DNA of 64,000 bases from Periconia sp. R9002. Lineage: Eukaryota > Ascomycota > Dothideomycetes > Pleosporales > Periconiaceae. Location: contig JAMAHW010000034.1 of NCBI GenBank assembly GCA_023627715.1, positions 248,001 to 312,000 of the forward strand, written 5' to 3'. The notes beneath the pieces were generated by a model, which had not been told where the DNA came from, did not search any database, and saw only the letters and a program-made list of their open reading frames with translations. Below, piece by piece: positions 22,078 through 32,859 of this stretch (within the stretch, counting starts at the first letter, position 1; each line of letters opens with the position of its first letter). The position numbers and the translations under genes were made by a program.

Positions 22078-22768
22078 ATTCAGTAGAAAATGTTCGTACT
22101 AGACACTTCTAGGATGGTTAGCTAATTATTTAAGATTACTTTGTGCGTGTTTGGATATCAATAAGATCAATTATATTGATACTTTGGACGAGTGAAGAAT
22201 GACGAAACTCTACGTTAAGGTCAGGACAAAGTGATACAAGCCTGGGAACTACGATCGGCACCTCCAAACATTGCTTTGGGCTTTATCTTGCAATAACCAG
22301 ATAAACGAAAAAATGTTTTCCCCAGACCAGTACTATTATCCAAAGACTGGGCCTATTCTGACGACTTTATACCTTTATATATTGATCACGTGATGGTCAT
22401 TCTGGGCATACATTCAATGTTATGTACTTTTTTACACGTGGTCCACCCCCTTGGACACCATCAATATTTATTTGAATTTTGGACCCAACTTAGGCACCAT
22501 TACCAAAGGATGTACCAAGCACATGATCTATATTTTGACTTGAAATCAGCCACTGTCCTACCTTTAGATCTCAACTGCTCGCATTTGGTAATCCGGCTGG
22601 GCCTCGCGTAAAACTGAAGACCTCAAGCTACATACCTAGGTATAGGCCTAAGACTAGTCAGCAATTGAAACCCAAGACTAACATCATGTCAGCTGCCGTT
22701 TTTTTTATGCTTACAGCCCCTCTTTCAAAAATTTCTGATTTCTACTCATCTTTTCTTTCAGATTCGCC
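22078..22768. other. Intergenic before P450 gene 1
   Basis: A 691-bp stretch. The only longer open frame (22390-22611, +) shows no family. The end should hold the P450 promoter. No CGGCCGAG element is present. Confidence 0.5.
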
Positions 22769-24559
22769 ATGGATACGCTGTTGTCGCCGCAGGCCGTCGC
22801 GCTGGCAGGTGGAAGCTTCGTTATAGGGTTGTGCATACTCTACATTGTTGCATTGCCTTGTCCATTGCCTGACATACCTCATAACAAAGATGCGGCAGGT
22901 AAGCTATTTGGAGATGTACCAGAAATGATGAGATATGTGGTGTACCACAAACAAATTTTCGTAAGTTCCATGATCGCGGATATCATTTTTTCGTAACGGC
23001 TTATAAGCATAAAGTGCTGGCTCACTTCTTTGACGAAGCGACATCAAAGTCCCATCGTGCAAGTATTCATCAAACCGATGTCTTTGCCATGGATCGTCGT
23101 GACAGATTCACGTGAGAGTCAGGATATATTGCTTCGGCGTACCAAAGAGTTCGATCGAAGCGCATTTTTTGGCGAACTTGTTGGTGGTATCCTGCCGGAA
23201 CAGCACATCTCTTTTCTGTCTACAGATGCCCGCTTCAAGGACAACCGAAACCTCATCAACCACTTGATGGCACCCTCCTTCATTCGCGAGGTTAGTGGCC
23301 CAGCGATGTACAAATCAGTATGCACCCTGATGAAGCTATGGCGTGCCAAATCTGTACATGCCGGGGGTCACCCTTTCTCCGCGCACCACGACCTCACATT
23401 TTGGGCATTGGACAGTATATTTGCATCCTCATTTGGTTTGGACGAGGTCGACAGCAACACGGTGCGACGTGTCCATGCAGTTGAGCAGAATCGGAATTTG
23501 GAGCGAAAACATCAACCGCTAGAAGAGCCCATTGTATTCCCGGACGGCGAAGTACCCGCAATATTCCAGGCAGTGTTGACTCTATCCAACTCGGTAACAG
23601 ATACTCAGTTATCGCCTGCACCAGCGTTGACGTCCTGGCTCTTGCGCAAGCTACCTTATATGCGCAAGGCGAAGGCAATCAAAGACGCTTGGCTGCGCGC
23701 GCGAACGGAAGAGGCGATTGCGCTACTTGAAAGCGATGCTACCACGCCGAGCAATGCTTTACATTCAGTGTTAATGCGTGAGCGCGATGTAGCGGCAAAG
23801 GTTGGCCGACTCCCTTCTTACCGAAAACGTGCCATCGCCGACGAATTCTTCGGTTTCATGGTGGCGGGGCACGATACAACTGCAACCGCGGCAGCATGGG
23901 GAGTCAAATTTCTGGCTGATCACTCTGAAGTACAAAATCGTTTAAGAAACTCACTGCGAGCCATGCTGCCCACCGCCATAGCCGAAAAACGTGCGCCTAC
24001 GTATCTGGAATTAATACAAACACATCTACCATATCTTGATGCCGTCGTGGAAGAGGTGCTCCGACATGCCAACACAATTGCGTTCGTCGTCCGCACTGCC
24101 CAAAATGATACGACAGTTCTCGGCCGACATATTCCAAAAGGAACTGATGTTTTCCTAATGGCTAACGGTCCCGGATATCTGGAGCCTGCACTTCCAGTTG
24201 AAGACGTAAAACGAAGTCCTGGTGCGCGTCGCCGCCACTCTACGAAAGGTCTGACTGGTGACTGGGAGGATACTGATATACAGGTGTTTAAGCCTGAGCG
24301 ATGGTTGCGCATCGATTCCTCTACAGGAGTAGAGACATTTGATCCTATGGCTGGACCGAGTCTGGCTTTCGGACTTGGTCCCCGTGCGTGCTTTGGCCGT
24401 CGTCTTGCTTTGCAGTCTCTAAGAGTTCACTTCGCTATGACCGTTTGGCAGTTTTCTCTTCTGCAAGTACCTTCTGAACTTAGTACATACAAGGCTGTGC
24501 AACGATTTGCGAGAGAGCCGACTCACTGCTATCTTCGCTTGCAACTGCTGAACCAGTAG
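22769..24559 (+). CDS. Cytochrome P450 (1)
   Basis: Haem monooxygenase anchored in the ER by an N-terminal membrane segment (VALAGGSFVIGLCILYIVALPCP). Two exons (22769-22960, 23015-24559; 54-bp intron) give 578 residues, somewhat long for a P450. Visible motifs: oxygen-binding I-helix AGHDTT, K-helix EEVLR (E-x-x-R), the PERW segment (FKPERWL) and the haem loop FGLGPRACFGRRLA with Cys523 as iron ligand. An extra stretch of about 20 residues before the PERW motif (VEDVKRSPGARRRHS) explains the length. The substrate cannot be told. Convergent with the flavoprotein gene (gap 209 bp) and separated from the permease by its own promoter. Confidence 0.93.
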
Positions 24560-24768
24560 GTGCGCTATGGGCTTTTCCACAGCATTGAATTGCAAACGTT
24601 GGGTTGTCACGTTAATATCAATTCGTACTGTCGAAGCAAATGGGCGTGATCTGGGCAAGTTCGTAAGGTATAATGAAAACATTTTTTCAGGAACGAAAGG
24701 CAGTCGATCCACGATACAGGTTCTCCAGAGATTGGGTATATCAATTTCCAAAAGGTGTAGCCCATCGT

Positions 24769-26259
24769 TCAACCCGCAAGACTTCCCCCATTCTTAATGT
24801 ACTTGGCGCATAGATCCCCAGCCATCCGGCCAAAAACAACGCATTCAAGTAAAGACGAGCCACCCAACCTGTTTGCACCATGTATCCCTCCAGTCACCTC
24901 CCCAGCCGCCCACAATCCATCTATCCATTCTCCTTTCTCGTTAAGTACTCTTGCCTCTTCGTCGATGATAACGCCGCCCATTGTAAAATGAACAACTGGA
25001 GTTACTCTCCCCACGTATACCACTGATTCAGAAGTCGCTTCTTCCAAGCTCCAGTTCGAGTAGTTTGTACGCCCAAAATGATCTTTTTGTTTACCTGAAA
25101 CGATCTGGCCATACTTCTGGATGGTTTGCAAAGCGCGTGCTCCTAGCTTTGAGATGATTGTTTTCTCCATCAGACCTTTGAAAATGTAGAAGTCTACGTG
25201 TGCTTTAGTAGCCTGGTATGTCCCTTCATCTAGAACCAGCTGTATGTTCCATTGCTTGGGGAAATTGGTTATCGAACTTGATGCCGTAATCGCGTTGGTC
25301 ACATTCTCTCTCGTATCCAACTCATTGACAAATCGCTCGCCGTCATGGAGCAAAATGCCACCTTCACCTCGCAAGACTTCTGCGCCAAGAAATTTTAACA
25401 ATAACTCAGGGTGTTCAGGATCGATAAACCCAGTCGGATGAACTTGCACCATCTCCATGTCAAGAAGCTGCGCGCCAATAGCTGTCAGAAGAGGCTGGGC
25501 TCCAGGACGAGGATCGTTCGTAGATGGAAAACCAGTTAGGTCAGGACGATATCTTGCAAGGAGACCATCTGCATCGCCTCCAAAACCCCCTGTTGCAAAT
25601 ATGACCGGTCCGTATGCTTGCTCAGTACTGCCATCCTTTCCCGTTAACACTACGCCAATGATGCGAGAATTCTGTTTCAAGATTTTCGTCACCGTACACT
25701 CGGTTCTTAACTGAAAGAGTGACGAGGTTTCCAAGCTTTTTCGGAGCGAAGATATAATGGCAAAACCTGGGGGGGTGTTTCCTTTGCCTCTGTGCGTTCG
25801 GGGGTTTGAGTGACCTCCCAGAATAGCGACCCGGCTCAGATCAACCTCTTTCTCGTGAACTAACCAATCGATAGCGCCCGCGCTCTGCGAAGTTAGCGCC
25901 TGGACGAGCTTCTCACGGCGATCTGTAAAAGTTTTCATTGCCCTACCCGCAGACTTAATCGTGTCGGTATAGAACTGATCATCTGGAACAGGTTGGTACG
26001 GCGTTGGTGCTCCATTTATTCCTGAGGAGGCTTTGATTGAGTTGCCACCAAGCTTCGCACTGCGCTCTATGAGGAGAACCTGAACGCCATGGGCGATCAA
26101 TTGACTAGCTGCCGAAAGTCCCGCAAGGCCAGAGCCGACTACGATAGCTGTGGTAGGACGCTGTGCTGAGATCATTGCCGTGATGCGAGAGTACAAATAA
26201 TCCGAGAACAGGACAACGATAATGATGGTGGCAATAAAAAAGCGTCGTGCTGTTTTCAT
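24769..26259 (-). CDS. FAD-dependent fumarate-reductase-type flavoprotein
   Basis: Intronless, 496 residues. An N-terminal hydrophobic segment (about residues 8-24) looks like a signal anchor. The FAD motif VVGSGLAGLSAAS lies near residues 41-53 and LLIERSAKLGGNS follows it. The fumarate reductase/succinate dehydrogenase flavoprotein core is complete: HPTGF, LRGEGGILL, VVHFTMGG and the C-terminal GGIHGANRLGGSSLLECVVFGRMAG. It resembles yeast Frd1/Osm1, soluble fumarate reductases that reoxidise FADH2 in the ER or mitochondria, and related flavoproteins that reduce activated C=C bonds. Beside P450s, a desaturase and an SDR it could act in a dedicated pathway, but the housekeeping role is equally possible. 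Confidence 0.92.
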   Translation of the reverse strand: MKTARRFFIATIIIVVLFSDYLYSRITAMISAQRPTTAIVVGSGLAGLSAASQLIAHGVQVLLIERSAKLGGNSIKASSGINGAPTPYQPVPDDQFYTDTIKSAGRAMKTFTDRREKLVQALTSQSAGAIDWLVHEKEVDLSRVAILGGHSNPRTHRGKGNTPPGFAIISSLRKSLETSSLFQLRTECTVTKILKQNSRIIGVVLTGKDGSTEQAYGPVIFATGGFGGDADGLLARYRPDLTGFPSTNDPRPGAQPLLTAIGAQLLDMEMVQVHPTGFIDPEHPELLLKFLGAEVLRGEGGILLHDGERFVNELDTRENVTNAITASSSITNFPKQWNIQLVLDEGTYQATKAHVDFYIFKGLMEKTIISKLGARALQTIQKYGQIVSGKQKDHFGRTNYSNWSLEEATSESVVYVGRVTPVVHFTMGGVIIDEEARVLNEKGEWIDGLWAAGEVTGGIHGANRLGGSSLLECVVFGRMAGDLCAKYIKNGGSLAG

Positions 26260-26633
26260 CGTCTAATGTGATCGAAAAATGGCTATCCCGAAACATTCTG
26301 AAAGTTTTAATTCCATTGTCAATGTCAAGGTGCGAATCATGATCACGTTAACATCACCTTTCGGCTGAGGTGAGTATCAGCTCATAACGATTGATACCAC
26401 CAATCATTGCATCTCGCTTATACTCCATAGCACTGCCAACAAGAGCATTTTGTGGGGAACTAACCTCCGCAAAATTACGCTCAATTTTGTGTCTTCACTA
26501 TTAGAAGTATGTTTGCGTTCGTAGACGTTTGATCGAAATCATTAGCGGCATCAACCTAAAGCAGATGATCACAGGAAGCGTCAGTGGCTACAACGTACAC
26601 ACAGGCAGATCAATGTCATGTGATATTTATTCA
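26260..26633. other. Promoter region of the flavoprotein gene
   Basis: A 374-bp gap between the flavoprotein start (minus strand) and the 3' end of the SDR upstream of it. It contains TTTCGGCTGAGG near 26350, one mismatch from the CGGCCGAG core. No gene is seen. Confidence 0.45.
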
Positions 26634-27444
26634 CTATAACCAAGCACCATCTACTGCGTACACGCTCCCACTAACAAATGTACTTTCCGGACCTAATAAG
26701 AAAACAATGACATTGGCAACCTCCTCAGCTGTTCCTTGACGCTGGAAGGATGTAGGCTCATTGAACGGAGCATTTTTCGGCCTATTACTCTTGTCCCAGA
26801 ATTTCTGCATCATCGGCGTGTAGATGGCTCCGGGTGCAACCGCGTTCACACGTATTTCCGCCCCGCCGTTTTCTTTAGCGGCGGCTCGCGTAAGACCGAT
26901 CATACCGTGTTTGCTCGCATCGTATGCGCCATAATTTGCCATGCCTGTTTGATACCATCAGATGGAGAGCTTGGACGCCTGCATCCTAGACGCACTTACC
27001 AACAGTTCCGTGTATCGATGAAACATTGACGATTGAACCTCCGCGAGTAATACTGTTCAGTTCTGCTCTGAGACAGTACATGCAGCCCGTAAGATTGACT
27101 GCAATGATCCTATTCCACTCTTCATCGTCGAGTTCCGCTACCGGCTTCACTCCATGATCTTTGCCAATGTATCCGGCGACGTTTGCAGCGCCATCCAAAC
27201 GACCATACTTGTCCACTATATCCTTGATCCACTGTTCCACCTGAGTCTTGCTTGAAACATCAAGACGATGAATAAGGAATGGTCGACCTTCTGTAGCAAA
27301 GTAATTACCAGCTTCTTTTAGAGCTACCGAATCAAGATCGCCGATACAGACGGTCCCTCCCCGTGCAGATAAAAGTTTCGCTGTGGCGAGTCCGATCCCA
27401 CTCGCTCCGCCGGTAATCGCAAATACTTTATCATTCAGAGCCAT
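26634..27444 (-). CDS. Short-chain dehydrogenase/reductase (classical, FabG-like)
   Basis: Two exons (27444-27000, 26944-26634; 55-bp intron) give 251 residues, the standard classical SDR length. Motifs: TGGASGIG (residues 10-17), GDLD after the second strand suggesting NAD(H) preference, NVAGY (variant of NNAG), NVSSIHG (Ser142-143), YDASK (Tyr156, Lys160) and the substrate-loop PGAIYTPM. The start at 27444 (MALNDKVFAITGG) places the cofactor motif as expected; an in-frame ATG at 27483 would add 13 residues. It lies between the flavoprotein and desaturase genes on the same strand. The substrate is unknown. Confidence 0.92.
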
Positions 27445-27889
27445 GGTATGCAGATATGGAGAAGTACCAAGGTGCCGATGCAAGATTTAGAAATGAAAAT
27501 GAAGGGAAGAGGAGATCAGACGTGGGGTAGGTGGCTTGCCCAACTGTGGAGCTTAACCCCATCTTCGGTGCTATTAGTCCCGAGACCGAACTACCAGCGC
27601 TATTTATCAAGACTAAAATACAATTTTGGGCTGGGTACAGTCAAAAAGCATTCTTGTGTGGAGAAATAGGGAATGAATCCCAAAGTTTCAACGAAGTAAT
27701 CCTGAGCATCAGCGGACAAATGAGGGAAAGTTTGTTTGTATGTCTTCCACGAAACAGTTACCTGTGTGTCCGTCCTGGCCGAGGACATTATTGTGAGTTT
27801 TTCCTGTCTCAATACCGCGAGTAGTATAACTCTGCGAGGATAGTTTTATCTTTTTCAGGTCCTCCCCAACAGGCTGAGCCTTGTAGAGG
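27445..27889. other. Intergenic between SDR 2 and the desaturase
   Basis: A 445-bp stretch that should hold the SDR promoter and desaturase terminator. It includes CTGGCCGAGG at 27775-27784, the same ten bases seen at 4921-4930. No gene is supported. Confidence 0.45.
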
Positions 27890-29239
27890 CTACTGAACCT
27901 TTGGAACATTGCGTTGATGGTATTCTGGGGCAGGACTAATACCTTTCCTGTACCATAAAGCCTGCTTCTTTTTCTCACTCTCGTCCCCAATTCCCAATTT
28001 CATGTCCTTGTCCGCATCCTCTTCAACCCATTGACAGTCTCTGAACGCAGTCTTCAGATCGTCATATGTGAAAGTTCCTCGCCCATGGTAATGAGAGCCG
28101 AGGAGGGGAACGATTGCCTCACTGGCAGTGCGGCAGTAATAGTGCGGGATTGAAGAGAAGAGATGATGGGTAACATGGTCGCTAGAGATGTGATGGAAGA
28201 AATGGGTGCCGATGAATCCGAAATCGCGGTCGATGGTTGCTGTTGCGCCACGAATGAACGTCCAGGTATCGGCAGAATACTTGGGAACGTCTGGATGTGT
28301 GTGGTGTAGGAAAGTGATCATGACAATGAAATGATTGACTACAGACCATGGAACGACGTAGACCCAGAACAGGAGCTCGACACTGCCCAGATACTGTTCC
28401 AAGAAGTAGAGACCGGTGATAGTCATCAGGCAGCCAATGTCGCTGAGAACGATTGCCCAGACCTCGCTATCTCGGAACATGCCACCCCACGGGTCGAAAT
28501 GAGAGTAGCGCCAGACCGACAAGCCTCTCTTTACCACTGCCGTTTCTGGGGTGGTAATGTTGGATATAATGTACCAATTCCACCCGATCAACTGCTGAAG
28601 AATGATTCTGAAGAACAGAACCACAGGTGCATCTTCACCCACTTCATTGATTTTGTCTATGGTTATACCGAGCCTGCGAGCGTACTCGTCACGCTGAGGA
28701 GGGACGTAATTCAAATCCTTCTCTATGTGATTGGCGTATATGTGATGGCGGCGATGACTTGACTTCCAGCTGAAGTAAGGCGCGAGTAGGAATGAGTGGA
28801 GAATAAAACCGACAATGTCGTTCAGAACTGGTGACTTGGAAAATCCACTATGTCCAGCATCGTGAGCAATGATCCATAGGCCGGTCCAAACGATGCCCTG
28901 ACACACGCCGTAGGTACAGACGAGGCCATAGTACAGTAGGTTTGACTGCTGGACCTGTGGCTGGGCGAGACCATACCAGAGACCCAATAGAAGGATAGCA
29001 GAGTATGCGAGATCGCGAAAGAGATAGAAAAATGACCAGAAAAGCGAAGGTTCGAAACAGTAGCTTGGAATAGCGTCTCGGAGTTGCTTGATACTGATGC
29101 TATTGCTGTTGATTGTCTACAGTGAGGCTTGGATCAGTTTTTGAATAAGGATGATCGAGGTAATGCTTACTCCAGAACCGCACAGCTCGGAAGGATGTGG
29201 CTCCTGGTGGGTATTGAAACCTGTGCGCTCTGTCTCCAT
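27890..29239 (-). CDS. Membrane fatty-acid desaturase (Delta12-type)
   Basis: Two exons (29239-29171, 29116-27890; 54-bp intron) give 431 residues. Three histidine boxes coordinate the di-iron centre: HDAGH (108-112), HRRHH (144-148) and HVTHH near the C-terminal third. At least four hydrophobic segments surround them. SIKQLRDAIPSYCFEPS at the N terminus and the AHDAGHSGFSKS context match fungal Delta12/omega-3 desaturases of ER membranes, which introduce a double bond into oleoyl or linoleoyl lipids. The first box is HDAGH instead of the usual HECGH, suggesting a diverged enzyme. It lies next to an SDR and between P450 genes, so a role in tailoring a fatty-acyl product is plausible. Confidence 0.92.
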
Positions 29240-30589
29240 TTCCAAGATCAAGTTGGTACGTAAGAATGTTGATATCTCACTGTTTCGTAGTATAGAGGTG
29301 CATTTGAGAATGAGACTAGATATGGGAAGTCTATAATCTTATATATAGATAACCAACTCATGAGCCATTGATAAGCAGTCTCACCAGATTAAAGATCGCT
29401 CTACCTTGTAGCCACCAACCGCATTAATCATGATGATAGACGCGTTATGGTGTGCTATCATCGGACACTTTTATCTTCAATAAGCTTCGCACACCCTTGC
29501 AGCATCCGGCGGTGAAATAATGTCAACGACTTTTGATCCGAGCTTACTAAATGATCCGCTGTTGGCACTGGTTGCATTAATCCCGATTGACATTCTCCTG
29601 GCCGGGCATAGCGTTGGAGGGGACTGTTACAGAGTACTGCGTACTGTTAGCGAACACTCTTCCTGTTCGGGACTCGTGTAATCACTATATTAGGGTTATT
29701 GGCGCATACTAGGCCGAAAAGGTGAAAACATAACATTTCCAACAACCTCAAAGCTGACACACCGGTGGTCCGCCTGATGTCGCAAGGGCTATACGAAGGT
29801 TGAAGAAGGAATAACTCCGGTCTCGTCCCTCGACCCACATTCCCCGCCCTAAATCCTCCAATCGTGCTCATTTACCTCTGATTCGCTGATTCGCTCAGTC
29901 TGATATTACATAGATTGATGGACAAACGTTAAACAATGATCGATGTATCCATGTATGTAAGTGGCTCTACACGGCAGTCAAATGCGCCAGAACAACAAAA
30001 CAAGTCGCCGGACGATGTGCCTGCCATCTGGGCCGTTTTGGAAATCATACGGGGAAATATCTATGCAGATTGAAGGCGACTGGAAAACGCTTCTCACGGA
30101 CTTTAGTATCCCCGCTCAGAACCTCAAACTGCAGATGACTTGCAGTAGGTGAGCTGAGATACAGACAACTCTATAAAATAAATCTAGTATGATGGCATAG
30201 TAATTGAATTATTCCCTGCATTGACACAGTAGAAGAAACTCAAAGACTTCGCGATTCATCGATACATGGTCGAAGATACAAGGGATACAATTATCATTCT
30301 TATCATTTGAGTATCGCATTTCCAGCTTCTCCGAGGTGGATTGGTTCTGGGGAGGATTCCGCTAATGCATGACAACACTGCGTAGGATGATCGACGCGCT
30401 CTAGAATCCTATTTATCCGCCATTCTGTCAACCGCCGTCTAGGTCTTACAATAGCGAAACAGCGAGGACCACAGCAGTTGCAGCTGGAGCCCTAAGTGAA
30501 GCCCTTAATTGAGCTGTGCTGTGCAAAGAAATCATTGACATGTTTTTTGCTGATCTGCTAGACTTACGAAGCCGTGAGCTGTTTAACAT
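29240..30589. other. Intergenic between desaturase and P450 gene 2 (divergent)
   Basis: About 1.35 kb between divergent starts, so both promoters lie here. Short open frames (29647-29871 -, 29961-30152 +) have no recognisable family. No repeats seen. Confidence 0.5.
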
Positions 30590-32409
30590 ATGCCTAATAT
30601 AGACCGTAGGTCACCACCCACCATTCTTGCTGAATTTTGGAAACCTCTTTATGCCATGGAAGAACTTAGGGGCTCAACATGGGCTTTTGTGGCTTGGTAC
30701 ATAGCCATTGGTTTCAGTGGTTTTATCTTTTATACTTGCATCCGCCGCGTGTATTTTCATCCCTTTTCGCATATACCCGGCCCTTTTCTGGCCAAACTCA
30801 GCAACGCCTATAGCGCATACCACGCCGCAAAGCGTGACACTCACGTCGTGATTCAACTTCTTCATGAAAAACATGGTATGAGATATCGAAAAAAAGCTAG
30901 CAAAGTAGTAAGCCAGCCAAATTCTCAATAAATCACAGGCCCTGTTGTGCGATATGGTCCAGACAGAATTGTGTTCAACAGCGCAGACTCCATGCAAGGT
31001 ATGAATCTTGCGCGAACTGAGTCTACTCATGAGCTCACCAACAACAGAGATTTATGTTCGTCACAACAATCTCTTTAAAGGGAGAGCATACGATGCGATG
31101 AGGGTGATTGAATCTTTCTCACATTCGAAAATGTGATACTGATTTATATGACCAGATACAACCCCTTCCAACCGTGTTCAACATAGGGAGTGATGAGCTC
31201 CATTCCAAGCGACGAAAAGTTATCGCTCAGGGTTTCTCTCCGCAAGCCATGAAAGCATCAGAATCCAAAATACTGAAACACGTCTCCAACTATTGTAACG
31301 CTCTTTTCGGACCAACAACAGTAAATGAAGTCTGGACTGAGGCACGGGAAATGACACGCTGGAGCACATTCTTTGCTACTGATCTTATCGCCGATCTCAC
31401 GGTAGGGCGATCCACAGCTATGCTAACCGGCCCCGAAAATCGAATCTACGGTCCGGCACGCACCGCAAATTTTGCCAGAATGGGTCTTGCTATACAGTGG
31501 CCTGAAGCATTTCTGAGCGTGGTGTTCAAACGTCTTAACTTGGGTGAAATGCTTTTCCCAAAAATCTCTAAACTGGGGAAAGGATGGCAGGCTCTCCTGA
31601 GTTCGTGGATCGTGTTACGCTTGAAGGAACTCAAATTAGAAGAGAAATCTGGCATGGAAGAGGATATGATTGTCGCAATTGCTCGTTACAGAGACCGCGA
31701 ATCTGGTCAATGTCTGAGTGACGGCGATCTCACGTCTGAAATGACGGCTTTACTGGTCGCTGGAAGCGGCACTATCACCACCGGTATGAACAGCACTTTA
31801 TGGTACCTTTCGCGATGGCCGGAATCGTACAAAAGAGCCGCACAGGAAGTGCGCGACATCTTTGACACACCCCAGAGCATCGGCATGAACAGCAATTTGA
31901 GTAAATGCACTTATCTGAAAGCGTGCTTCTTTGAGGCTATGAGGGTCTCTGCGCCTACCACCACGCCGCTTTACCGTGAAGCCGGCCCAGGAGGTGCGAC
32001 CGTCTGCGGCATTCACGTACCTGAATCACATGAAGTTGCGACCACTATTTATGCTCTGCATCACAACGAATCTCACCACCCGGACTCGTTTACTTTCGAT
32101 CCGGAACGATGGCTAGCAGATAAGGAGACTGTGGAGTCAACTAAAGCAGCGTGGGCGCCCTTCTCGGTGGGTGCTCGGAACTGTGTTGGCATGACACTTG
32201 CTACTAACGAAGTATTGATCGCCATGGCAACGATCCTTTGGCACGGAGATTTCAGAATTCCGGATGATACAAACTTGGCCAGTATTGGAGCCGGATCACC
32301 GCGTCTTGGCCCCGGAAGACACAGAGAAAAGGAATTCCAGATGTACGATACGTTCGGTGCTACAACGCAGGGTCCATACCTTCAGTTCAAGCGTAGAAAG
32401 ATAGCGTAG
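30590..32409 (+). CDS. Cytochrome P450 (2)
   Basis: Four exons (30590-30875, 30939-30998, 31048-31103, 31156-32409) with introns of 63, 49 and 52 bp give 551 residues; starting at the in-frame ATG 30656 would give 529. An N-terminal anchor (WAFVAWYIAIGFSGFIFYTCI) precedes YFHPFSHIPGP, the proline hinge. GPVVRYGPDRIVFNSADSMQ and AYDAM are marks of the fungal benzoate-hydroxylase/pisatin-demethylase-like group. The I-helix reads VAGSGTITTG, without the usual acidic residue before Thr. The K-helix is EAMR, followed by PERW and the haem loop FSVGARNCVGMTLA with Cys477. The substrate is unknown; it neighbours the desaturase gene across a divergent gap. Confidence 0.92.
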
Positions 32410-32859
32410 AACTCAAAGTAATATTCCTTAATTATCGTCATCTTACTATGAGAACTCTTAGATCTCACAAGTTTATATTGTAATATACAGAACTGAGTTG
32501 GCTTCATTGATGACTTCACTTCTGATCTTGAATCAATATACTAGCTAATTATTCCGCAGAAGTGTATAAAGTGAGGCTTTCGAAGTGGCCTACTACTTAT
32601 CTCGAATGTAGCCGCTCTAAACCCCACGGTCCGACCACAACAAAAGCAGATCCCTTGCAAATAAACATGGCTCCGAATCCACCGGAATCTATAAGCATAC
32701 AAACACAGAGAGATATTTAATCATTGTTGTTGCCTTTGAGAATAGTTCTGGATGGGAATATGCAGATCATCGCAACAGTGAATTGGATTGCACTTTTCAG
32801 ACTAGTCTCATTATACTACATAAATATCTTAACCTTCATCAAAGACATACCCTCCGCAC
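32410..32859. other. Convergent gap
   Basis: A 450-bp AT-rich stretch between the 3' ends of P450 gene 2 and the lysozyme-like membrane protein. No gene seen. Confidence 0.5.
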
